Shown one piece after another: positions 32,595 to 38,137 of a stretch of 43,704 nucleotides of DNA. The stretch is from a virus. Within the stretch, counting starts at the first letter, position 1; each line of letters opens with the position of its first letter. The DNA lies in IMG/VR virus record IMGVR_UViG_3300044620_001605, positions 1-43,704 of that record. One strand, given 5' to 3'. Made by a program: the position numbers and the translations under genes. The notes under the pieces were generated by a model. The model was not told where the DNA came from and ran no database searches. It saw only the letters and a list, made by a program, of their open reading frames with translations.

Positions 32595-33289
32595 TGAGGT
32601 TGAAACCGTTTTTTACATATTATGGTGGAAAGTACAGGATAGCCCCCCGCTACCCTGAGCCGCAGTATTCACGCATAGTGGAGCCGTTTTGTGGGAGCGC
32701 AGGATATGCTCTCACCTATAATAGAAAAATAGTTAATTTGTATGATTTGAATGAGCGTGTCGTTGGGGTTTGGAATTATCTAATTAAGGTAAAAGAGTCG
32801 GAGATTTTAAACCTACCTGAGATATTTGAAGATGTCCGTAATTTGAATATACCGCAGGAGGCGAAGTGGCTTGTTGGCTTTTGGTGCAACAAAGGTTCAT
32901 GTGAGCCGAGGAACAAGCCTTCTACTTGGATGAAATCTCAAATCAGACCGGCCTCTCACTGGGGATCGGCAATAAAGTCACGGATAGCAACACAATTGAA
33001 AGAGATTCGCCACTGGGAATGCAGTCATGGCTCGTACAGTGACATAGAGAATAGTCCGGCAACATGGTTCATAGATCCTCCATACTCATCGAAGGCCGGT
33101 CGGTTATATACCTACGATAAAATAGATTATGAACAATTGGCTTCGTTTTGTTTTTCACGTTGTGGTCAAGTCATTGTTTGCGAAATGGAGGGTGCGTCAT
33201 GGCTTCCTTTCCGGTCGTTTCATACTGCCAAGGCGTTGGAAGGCCCAAGAGGCGGAAAGAGTGTGCGGGAAGTTGTGTGGTGGAAATGA
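32591..33289 (+). CDS. Orphan DNA adenine methylase (Dam/D12 type)
   Basis: A 232-residue N6-adenine methyltransferase-like protein. Order of motifs fits the D12 class: FFTYYGGKYR (7-16), SAM-binding VEPFCGSAGY (30-39), and catalytic motif IDPPYSS (161-167). It is a little shorter than Dam (278). No restriction enzyme is nearby, so it is an orphan that probably protects phage DNA from host nucleases or alters regulation. ATG follows the cassette SD; a second ATG comes next (32594). The stop overlaps the next start (ATGA). Confidence 0.85.
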   Translation: MMRLKPFFTYYGGKYRIAPRYPEPQYSRIVEPFCGSAGYALTYNRKIVNLYDLNERVVGVWNYLIKVKESEILNLPEIFEDVRNLNIPQEAKWLVGFWCNKGSCEPRNKPSTWMKSQIRPASHWGSAIKSRIATQLKEIRHWECSHGSYSDIENSPATWFIDPPYSSKAGRLYTYDKIDYEQLASFCFSRCGQVIVCEMEGASWLPFRSFHTAKALEGPRGGKSVREVVWWK

Positions 33290-33660
33290 AAATAATAGTA
33301 ATTGACGGAATCGAATACGAGTTAAAGCAAGTTGCTGCAACGCCTGAGAAAACGTTTTTGGAGGAAGTCAAATTTCCAAAAATGCAGATACATATAGCGC
33401 CAGAAAAAATGCCATGGGAAAAAGCGATGGACTACGCAGCAGATCTTGGTGACGGGTGGCGATTGCCGACAAAGGAAGAACTTCAAGCATTTGCACCGCA
33501 GCTTAATAAAATGGGAGTTGAAGACGCTCTCTGGTCCGGGTCCACGGTCTCCAACTTCTCCAATAATGCGTGGCTCATGGACCTCGGCAATGGCTACACC
33601 GGCAACGGCGGTAAGTACGATAGCTATGGTGTTGTCTGTGTGCGGCCAAGCTTTACTTGA
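33286..33660 (+). CDS. DUF1566 / C-type-lectin-like protein
   Basis: A 124-residue protein. ATG 33286 overlaps the methylase TGA; a longer frame from 33148 is a shadow of the methylase. The N-terminus (MKIIVIDGIEYELKQVAATP) is a small beta segment. Residues ~41-122 carry the DUF1566/Lcl signature: WEKAMDYAADLGDGWRLPTK, then ALWSGS, SNNAWLMDLGNG, YDSYGVVCVRP. This fold is shared by variable proteins of diversity-generating retroelements. The coding DNA from ~33530 to 33650 is visibly richer in G+C than the flanks. No reverse transcriptase is present in the genome. Confidence 0.75.
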   Translation: MKIIVIDGIEYELKQVAATPEKTFLEEVKFPKMQIHIAPEKMPWEKAMDYAADLGDGWRLPTKEELQAFAPQLNKMGVEDALWSGSTVSNFSNNAWLMDLGNGYTGNGGKYDSYGVVCVRPSFT

Positions 33661-33689
33661 TTATTTAATATTTCAAAACATTAGACGAA

Positions 33690-33704
33690 GCGAGGCGGGG
33701 ATGA
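33690..33704 (+). repeat. 15-bp stop/SD/start cassette, copy 3
   Basis: GCGAGGCGGGGATGA, preceded by TTAGACGAA, so that the out-of-use frame reads LDEARRG-stop, the same C-terminus seen at the other junctions, although no gene ends here. Confidence 0.9.
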
Positions 33705-33856
33705 ATAACACATACTTTCAGATTGAGCACATCAAAGACAAACTCAAGTTACTGAAGCTGGACATTCGCAAGTGTGAGACAGACGAAGCCTACAAAGAGT
33801 ATTGCGAAGGCGTAATTGACGCAGCTATCAAGGTGTTGGAGGTAATTAGCCCGTGA
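33701..33856 (+). CDS. 51-residue helical protein
   Basis: Starts at the cassette ATG (33701) with SD GAGG five bases upstream: MNNTYFQIEHIKDKLKLLKL. Short, charged, helical, ending VLEVISP. The TGA overlaps a following GTG (33853). No recognised family. Confidence 0.65.
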   Translation: MNNTYFQIEHIKDKLKLLKLDIRKCETDEAYKEYCEGVIDAAIKVLEVISP

Positions 33857-34103
33857 GTCAGGATACACCATATTTGCAGTTAAGTCATGGCAAAGTCCTA
33901 AAGAAGACCAGGATATTGTCATTGCCAAACTCAGAAATGAATTAGATGCGGCTTGCCGTCATGTTGAAGCTCTCTGTAAAGAGAGGACGCTATACCGTGT
34001 CGTCGCTGATAGGGCTAGAGAATTTGAGGCGATTACATCAACGTCAAACAGAATTGCTTTGGTTGATGCTTTAAAAGAACTAGACGAAGCGAGGCGGTCT
34101 TAA
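33853..34103 (+). pseudogene. Probable frameshifted small gene
   Basis: A GTG at 33853 overlaps the previous stop and reads VSQDTPYLQLSHGK before running into a stop at 33945. A different frame is open from 33846 to 34103 with protein-like content (QSPKEDQDIVIAKLRNELDA; ALCKERTLYRVVADRAREFE; NRIALVDALKELDEARRS) but has no start codon before residue ~70. The two parts join if one base is gained or lost near 33894. It ends with the cassette-type tail DEARRS. It is a broken gene, a sequencing error, or a programmed frameshift. Confidence 0.6.
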
Positions 34104-34149
34104 CATGTCGGGAAAACGTGTTAAAAAACTTGGGAATATTTAACAGAAA

Positions 34150-34164
34150 GCGAGGCGGGGATGA
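34150..34164 (+). repeat. 15-bp stop/SD/start cassette, copy 4
   Basis: GCGAGGCGGGGATGA with ATG at 34161 opening a membrane mini-protein. Degenerate copies are at 34089-34100 (end of the frameshifted gene) and 34245-34256 (start of the next gene). A 12-codon frame (34105-34143) lies between. Confidence 0.9.
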
Positions 34165-34256
34165 TTATCATAACCGGAACAGAAATGGTGAAGGCGGTGC
34201 TGGCGGTCGGCATTGTATTGGTATTCACCATTGTCCATATACGGGGGCGGGGATGA
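34161..34256 (+). CDS. 31-residue single-span membrane peptide
   Basis: MIIITGTEMVKAVLAVGIVL then VFTIVHIRGRG. One transmembrane helix covers about residues 9-26, with a basic end. The start is supplied by the cassette, and the TGA overlaps the next ATG. Its size makes the call depend on context, but SD, coupling and hydrophobic pattern agree. Confidence 0.5.
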   Translation: MIIITGTEMVKAVLAVGIVLVFTIVHIRGRG

Positions 34257-34456
34257 GTACCGAAATATACTTACATATATCAGCAACACCATATCTCGGT
34301 GAGGATAAGATACACATAATGACGGCTGCTAAGAACTATGCTCATACGCTAGAAGTCATACAGAAGATAGTCGATGCTGATGATAGTGGTAAGTATGAGC
34401 TGGTGGTTATGCCTTCTGCTATGTTGCGGGAAGAGTTTAATCAAAAGAAAGGTTAA
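34253..34456 (+). CDS. Hypothetical 67-residue protein
   Basis: ATG 34253 follows GGGGGCGGGG, a degenerate cassette. The protein (MSTEIYLHISATPYLGEDKI; DDSGKYELVVMPSAMLREEF) is soluble and mixed alpha/beta. A longer frame from 34118 would read through the cassette and the membrane peptide in another phase and is unlikely. No family recognised. Confidence 0.65.
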   Translation: MSTEIYLHISATPYLGEDKIHIMTAAKNYAHTLEVIQKIVDADDSGKYELVVMPSAMLREEFNQKKG

Positions 34457-34457
34457 A

Positions 34458-34586
34458 ATGAAAAAGGAAATCGAACTCTTAAAATTGGCTTTAGCGGAAG
34501 ATATCAGCGATAATTTTCGCCTCTTGGTCGAGGCATTTTTAGAAACTTTAAAAGTCAGAGAAGACGAAATTGGAAGAGAGTTATAA
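34458..34586 (+). CDS. 42-residue acidic helical protein
   Basis: MKKEIELLKLALAEDISDNF then RLLVEAFLETLKVREDEIGREL. AAAGG precedes the ATG. Probably one helical hairpin. Unknown role; the stop overlaps the next start by one base. Confidence 0.6.
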   Translation: MKKEIELLKLALAEDISDNFRLLVEAFLETLKVREDEIGREL

Positions 34587-34696
34587 TGTCAGATGATGAA
34601 TCCTGCTGTATCAATAATTTTGTGGCGACTGAGGCTGGCGTCTGGTGCGAACGTTGCGGAAGCTATTTAGCAGTGAATGAGGAGATATATCATTGA
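34586..34696 (+). CDS. 36-residue Cys-pair mini-protein
   Basis: MSDDESCCINNFVATEAGVW then CERCGSYLAVNEEIYH: CC (7-8) plus CERC (21-24) could bind one zinc. The start overlaps the previous TAA. Very small, so confidence rests on coupling and on the Cys pattern. Confidence 0.5.
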   Translation: MSDDESCCINNFVATEAGVWCERCGSYLAVNEEIYH

Positions 34697-34851
34697 ATGC
34701 GCCCGTCAAAATAATTTGCCAATCTCTTAGTGAGGCTGAAGAACTTGGCAAAGCTCTGCAAGATGCTCGAAAAATTATTCACTATGAGCCGACGATCGAA
34801 ATTGATGACAGCGGCGCTGAAATTTTTGTGATTTATGGGATTTTACATTGA
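34693..34851 (+). CDS. 52-residue protein, TTG start
   Basis: TTG 34693 overlaps the previous TGA; GAGGAG lies eight bases upstream. The sequence (APVKIICQSLSEAEELGKAL; EIDDSGAEIFVIYGILH) reads as a small alpha/beta protein. The alternative ATG at 34697 gives only five codons. Its stop is ten bases from the convergent nuclease stop. Confidence 0.5.
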   Translation: MNAPVKIICQSLSEAEELGKALQDARKIIHYEPTIEIDDSGAEIFVIYGILH

Positions 34852-34860
34852 AATTTTTTT

Positions 34861-35187
34861 TCAATATTTAACTGAAACAGCACAACCAAGGCGGACCATC
34901 TCTTCATTGATGTCGAGGTCGTCCGTTTTTCTGATTAAATCACCGATCCATCGCCCGTACTTGTCGCGCCCTTGGCAAATCAGTTTTATTTCTGCGCCTA
35001 GACAAAGCGCGGATAATTGACTCTTTGATAGCTTGCCCGCTGTTGTTTCAGCCTCAGGCGCATTGATTCTGCCAAGTCTGATTCGCACCTTTGTAAAAAC
35101 AAAAAAGCCGACATCGATGAGCAGATCCACGGTATCCCCGTCAACGATCTTTTCGACTCGGCAATTTTCATAAAATCTGAATTTCAT
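34861..35187 (-). CDS. Staphylococcal-nuclease-like (SNase/TNase) protein
   Basis: A 108-residue OB-fold nuclease homologue. VDGDTVDLLIDVG (15-27) is the metal-side hairpin; VRIRLGRINAPE (34-45) carries the catalytic Arg37 and Glu45 eight residues apart, as in the SNase active site; RDKYGRW (74-80) supplies the second Arg (79). The usual Asp in 'G-I-D-A-P-E' is Asn42 here. No signal peptide, so it should act inside the cell. It lies antisense within the early plus operon, with its own strong promoter and apparently no leader. Confidence 0.85.
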   Translation of the reverse strand: MKFRFYENCRVEKIVDGDTVDLLIDVGFFVFTKVRIRLGRINAPEAETTAGKLSKSQLSALCLGAEIKLICQGRDKYGRWIGDLIRKTDDLDINEEMVRLGCAVSVKY

Positions 35188-35193
35188 GATATA

Positions 35194-35221
35194 ATTATAA
35201 TCATTCTCCCTGAGAGGTCAA
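35194..35221 (-). promoter_or_regulatory. Strong promoter giving a leaderless nuclease mRNA
   Basis: Minus strand: TTGACC (35221-35216), 16 bp, TATAAT (35199-35194). The A of the nuclease ATG (35187) is seven bases after the -10, where transcription should start, and no ribosome site lies between. Confidence 0.7.
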
Positions 35222-35223
35222 GT

Positions 35224-35424
35224 ATGGCAATTATTCCGTATCTGCCAGCGATCTTTGGCGCATTAGTTCAATTAGCTAGACTGCTGTATGACATGGCAAA
35301 AGAAAAATCAGGCGACTCTATTAAAGATTGTGCTCTTGCTATTGAAGAGGCGAGGCGCAGTGGCGACGTTTCAAAACTCACACGTCTTATAGAACAAATG
35401 CGCAAGGGGAAACCATGCGATTGA
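35224..35424 (+). CDS. Small membrane-associated protein
   Basis: A 66-residue protein with an N-terminal hydrophobic/amphipathic helix (IIPYLPAIFGALVQLARLLY) and a charged C-terminal helical part (ALAIEEARRSGDVSKLTRLI). GAGAGGT precedes the ATG. The stop overlaps the next gene by ten bases. Reminiscent of small proteins found beside holins, but without proof. Confidence 0.65.
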   Translation: MAIIPYLPAIFGALVQLARLLYDMAKEKSGDSIKDCALAIEEARRSGDVSKLTRLIEQMRKGKPCD

Positions 35425-36191
35425 TTCTAATCTTCTTATTTTTTTTGGCTTTTTATTCAAACGCAAAAGCTGAAGAAATTGTAAAAACAGACGCGCTTAC
35501 TAAAAATGATTTTAAAGTATCAAGAAAATATGGATATAAATCTAAAGACCTTAAAGGTGTGCATGAAAGAGTTAAGAAATTAACCAACTCACAATCGATT
35601 ATAAAAGAATTTATGAATTCCATTGAAAATGATCCGTTCGACGCAGCACAGTTGTCGGATCAAGCTATGGATCAAATTATCATCACGGCCTCGATTTATC
35701 TTAAAGCCGAAAATCATGACGCTCTGGCAGAAGAAATAGGCTTTGATTATCAGGTTCATTATCGCGGGTACTTCACGCGCATGTTTCTCGGCGAAAAAGA
35801 AATCGGCGATCATCCGCCCGTTAGTGGCTGGCTTGAATCCGTACATGCAAAAACGCACAATGCGATCGGCGACTTCTTATGCCAGTATTCGCATATCCAT
35901 GACATTTATATTCTAAATCACGCCAATGTAGTCTTTAAGCCAGCTATGGCAAAAGATTTAAAAGACTACAAAGACCACTTTGCAGGACACTTAATATGGG
36001 ACTGGTGGTGGGAGCATCACGGTTTCGCAGGTGTCGTGAGCTACTGGCTTGTCAATTCGGCTTGTACGGGCGTCACAGCGGGCATGGGGCTTGTCACGTT
36101 TGCTTGCGGTCCGATTTCGGGCTTTGCAGAAAATCAGGTCGATCGTCGCATTGCGCCAGTTGTTGCTGAGAGAATCTGGAATCGAAATTAG
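35415..36191 (+). CDS. Secreted protein of unknown function
   Basis: A 258-residue protein with a clear Sec signal peptide: basic start, hydrophobic core (LILIFLFFLAFYSNA) and AKA cleavage site before Glu20. The mature part is rich in His and aromatic residues (HFAGHLIWDWWWEHHGF around 187-203) and has a Gly/Cys-rich hydrophobic segment (SACTGVTAGMGLVTFACGPI) near the C-terminus. AAGGGG precedes the ATG. Probably periplasmic. It is the last gene of the early operon, convergent with and overlapping by four bases the end of the HTH gene. Family not recognised. Confidence 0.7.
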   Translation: MRLILIFLFFLAFYSNAKAEEIVKTDALTKNDFKVSRKYGYKSKDLKGVHERVKKLTNSQSIIKEFMNSIENDPFDAAQLSDQAMDQIIITASIYLKAENHDALAEEIGFDYQVHYRGYFTRMFLGEKEIGDHPPVSGWLESVHAKTHNAIGDFLCQYSHIHDIYILNHANVVFKPAMAKDLKDYKDHFAGHLIWDWWWEHHGFAGVVSYWLVNSACTGVTAGMGLVTFACGPISGFAENQVDRRIAPVVAERIWNRN

Positions 36192-36508
36192 GCTGTCTTT
36201 TTTTCAAAAATTAAATCAATCAACATTTTCCCACGTCCTTCGCTAAAAGCGTAAGGCGAGGTTTCTGTGAGTAATTTTAATGAGTCTTTTGCTTTGCTCG
36301 CAAATTGACGACCCTCTACCGTCAACTTTCCTTCACGAGTAATTCTTGAATATATTTTCACTTCAAATGCTGTGTTGATTTTAAATAATCTTTGAGAAAT
36401 AGCGGGCTGTGTAATGCCCATTTCTGCTGCGATATATTTTTGCTCATATCCCGCGAGTAGCAGAGATAGAATTATAAGATCATCGATATCTAATTTTCGT
36501 AATTGCAT
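36188..36508 (-). CDS. LysR-like HTH regulator without effector domain
   Basis: A 106-residue protein. Residues ~10-75 match the winged HTH of LysR-type regulators: LIILSLLLAGYEQKYIAAEM, GITQPAISQRLFKIN, then FEVKIYSRITREGKLTVEGR. LysR proteins normally have a ~200-residue co-inducer domain; here only ~30 residues follow, so it cannot sense ligands in the usual way. The gene ends the late block, has its own strong promoter and an apparently leaderless start. Confidence 0.75.
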   Translation of the reverse strand: MQLRKLDIDDLIILSLLLAGYEQKYIAAEMGITQPAISQRLFKINTAFEVKIYSRITREGKLTVEGRQFASKAKDSLKLLTETSPYAFSEGRGKMLIDLIFEKKTA

Positions 36509-36513
36509 AGTTT

Positions 36514-36543
36514 ATTATAGCATTAATTGAGTTTTTTTGTTAA
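36514..36543 (-). promoter_or_regulatory. Strong promoter giving a leaderless HTH mRNA
   Basis: Minus strand: TTAACA (36543-36538), 18 bp, TATAAT (36519-36514), with TGC just before as an extended -10. The ATG (36508) starts six bases after the -10, so the transcript should begin at or beside the start codon. Confidence 0.7.
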
Positions 36544-36580
36544 AAAAATTATCCTCATGAAAAAGTGGTTTATGGACATG

Positions 36581-36612
36581 GCCTCTTGAGCATTATTGCT
36601 TGAGAGGCTTTT
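36581..36612 (+). terminator. Terminator of the early plus operon
   Basis: GCCTCT-tg-AGCA-TTAT-TGCT-tg-AGAGGC followed by TTTT. It lies beyond the convergent HTH gene, so early readthrough RNA would be antisense to that gene before stopping. Confidence 0.7.
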
Positions 36613-36660
36613 CCGTGTTAGAATCAAAGAAGTTCATGCAATTGAAACTCCAGATTTTAG

Positions 36661-36690
36661 AAATCTTCGCCTTCGGTGAGGATTTTATTT
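36661..36690 (+). terminator. Second plus-strand terminator
   Basis: AAATCTTCGCC and GGTGAGGATTT pair over 11 positions (G-T included) around TTC, followed by TATTT. It overlaps the stop of the VRR-NUC gene and protects the late block from early transcription. Confidence 0.6.
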
Positions 36691-37020
36691 CGTCCGAATT
36701 TTCATTGCTGCTGCCGCAAAATCAGCGATTTCATCAGTCGAGCGCAGGACGATAGCCATCGCGCCCGACATGTTAAGTTTTGTAATCCAATCGGTTTGCT
36801 CAGGACTTAAACGACCTTTTTCGGTTTTTAATTCTATTGCGAAAAATTTGCCGTTTGGAAACACGCCCGCAATGTCAGGAAATCCTTTTATTGGACTTCT
36901 TTTCATAATCATATTGCCGTTGATTTGGTGCATACTAGCTTGATTTTGAACGCGCCAACACAAAATCCCACAGTTTTTCAAAGTGGACATCGCAAAACTT
37001 AATAGTTCTGATTCTTTCAT
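36685..37020 (-). CDS. VRR-NUC domain nuclease
   Basis: A 111-residue stand-alone VRR-NUC (PD-(D/E)xK-like) nuclease. Motifs: RSPIKGFPDIAGVF (41-54; Gly46, Asp49), FFAIELKTEKGRLSPEQ (59-75; Glu63-x-Lys65, then Gln75). Phage members act as structure-specific or Holliday-junction-type nucleases in DNA resolution or packaging. GGCGG lies five bases before the ATG. A terminator-like hairpin separates it from the gene upstream. Confidence 0.88.
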   Translation of the reverse strand: MKESELLSFAMSTLKNCGILCWRVQNQASMHQINGNMIMKRSPIKGFPDIAGVFPNGKFFAIELKTEKGRLSPEQTDWITKLNMSGAMAIVLRSTDEIADFAAAAMKIRTK

Positions 37021-37030
37021 GGTTCCGCCA

Positions 37031-37061
37031 AATATAAGAGGGGGGCTAATGATCCCCCCTC
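37031..37061 (-). terminator. Terminator-like hairpin before the VRR-NUC gene
   Basis: Minus strand GAGGGGGG and CCCCCCTC pair over eight positions around an 8-base loop, followed by TTATATTT. It may damp late transcription before the nuclease gene. Confidence 0.7.
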
Positions 37062-37086
37062 ACAGCCGATTTTGATGATAATTAAT

Positions 37087-37413
37087 TTATGTCCGCATTC
37101 TTTTAATTAAATAATATAAATTCAAAGAAATGTCTATAGCGTCAGAAATGTATGATTCAATGTCATCAGGCAAATCTAAATCCTCTTTGATTATTTTTTC
37201 AATCTGAGCAATTTCATCTTCGCCAAGATCACTCACTTCATCAATCACATCGCTCAACCCATCCATTGCGCTAGGGAGTTGATAAAGAAGCGGGAGAATC
37301 TTAGCAGCATCACCGACACTGATTTTGCCATCTTCCATCGAATCGCTGATAGCAGTAGCCACTGAGCATACAAACTTTACGGCTTCGCTTAATTCTTTGA
37401 TCCCACTCATCAC
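37087..37413 (-). CDS. Hypothetical acidic protein of the lysis-like pair
   Basis: A 108-residue, acidic, helical protein (ELSEAVKFVCSVATAISDSM; DGKISVGDAAKILPLLYQLP; LDLPDDIESYISDAIDISLN). I know similar ~100-residue phage proteins that lie next to holin-like genes, without a proven role. Its ATG overlaps the stop of the preceding membrane protein (ATGA). Soluble or peripheral. Confidence 0.65.
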   Translation of the reverse strand: MMSGIKELSEAVKFVCSVATAISDSMEDGKISVGDAAKILPLLYQLPSAMDGLSDVIDEVSDLGEDEIAQIEKIIKEDLDLPDDIESYISDAIDISLNLYYLIKRMRT

Positions 37414-37625
37414 CTAGCTCCTTTCGTTTCTATTTTGCGCAACCTATTTTCGTGATCTTTCATGATCTCATTAACGTGCCCAATTCTAATATTTAATTCT
37501 TGAACACTAATGGCTATAGACTGCATATTCTTTGAAACATCGGCCATGAAACTGACACCAAGACTTACAACACCGATGATTAGTGCCAACATTAAATGAT
37601 TGACTGAATCGTGTAGGTGTTTCAT
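37410..37625 (-). CDS. Holin candidate / small membrane protein
   Basis: A 71-residue protein with one transmembrane helix (LMLALIIGVVSLGVSFMA, about 11-28) followed by a coiled-coil tail (VQELNIRIGHVNEIMKDHEN...LRKIETKGAR). It is late-transcribed, downstream of the tailspike. One-span proteins with a coiled-coil tail occur among class III-like holins and haemolysin-XhlA-like proteins, so a lysis role is plausible; the endolysin itself is encoded 8 kb away. Confidence 0.55.
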   Translation of the reverse strand: MKHLHDSVNHLMLALIIGVVSLGVSFMADVSKNMQSIAISVQELNIRIGHVNEIMKDHENRLRKIETKGAR

Positions 37626-37633
37626 GCACGATA

Positions 37634-38047
37634 TTATATCAAATCAATGCCTTCAAAACAAACAAGTGGCTCTAATATAGCAAGATCCGCTGCCGATAAA
37701 CCGGCTTTATCTAGTTCTGTTAGTTTCAATTTATGACGATCAACTAATATTTTCTTTTCTCCAAATTCATTAATTTCAGCTTTAACCACATCCTTATCCA
37801 CATTTTCTAAATATACAAAATCTGTTCTTTCTTCGTTTAATTTCCACTGAGTACCATCTTTTTCAACGTACTTTTCAAGCAACGAAATCCATTCTTTTTG
37901 AGTAGAACCCAGACCTCGCTCAAGTTCTTTTGTAATCCGCATAATACGGTAAGCGACTTTGTGATCCAAAGAATCACATGTCGATAATTTGCTGAGAACA
38001 TGTCTAAAATCATCAGAGCGCAAAGCAGCATAATTTAATTCAATCAT
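37634..38047 (-). CDS. Late protein downstream of the tailspike
   Basis: A 137-residue protein with a helical first half (HKVAYRIMRITKELERGLGS; EWISLLEKYVEKD) and a beta second half (KKILVDRHKLKLTELDKAGL; LAILEPLVCFEG). The arrangement resembles DUF1617-type small phage proteins that accompany tail genes, but I am not certain. AGGGG precedes the ATG after the tailspike terminator, so it needs its own promoter or readthrough. Confidence 0.65.
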   Translation of the reverse strand: MIELNYAALRSDDFRHVLSKLSTCDSLDHKVAYRIMRITKELERGLGSTQKEWISLLEKYVEKDGTQWKLNEERTDFVYLENVDKDVVKAEINEFGEKKILVDRHKLKLTELDKAGLSAADLAILEPLVCFEGIDLI

Positions 38048-38082
38048 AAAAAACCCCTATATGTTATTTTTCTCATTCAAAC

Positions 38083-38114
38083 AAAAAAATAAGGGACTGG
38101 CAAATGCCAATCCC
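38083..38114 (-). terminator. Terminator after the tailspike gene
   Basis: Minus strand GGGATTGGCA and TGCCAGTCCC pair (one G-T) around a tiny TT loop, followed by TTATTTTTTT. It closes the main structural transcript. Confidence 0.8.
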
Positions 38115-38137
38115 CTACTTTCTTAAACTAAACTAAA

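Noticed and set aside
33148-33285. N-terminal extension of the DUF1566 protein
   Set aside because: Lies wholly inside the methylase gene in another frame; ATG 33286 is coupled to the methylase stop and gives a normal N-terminus.
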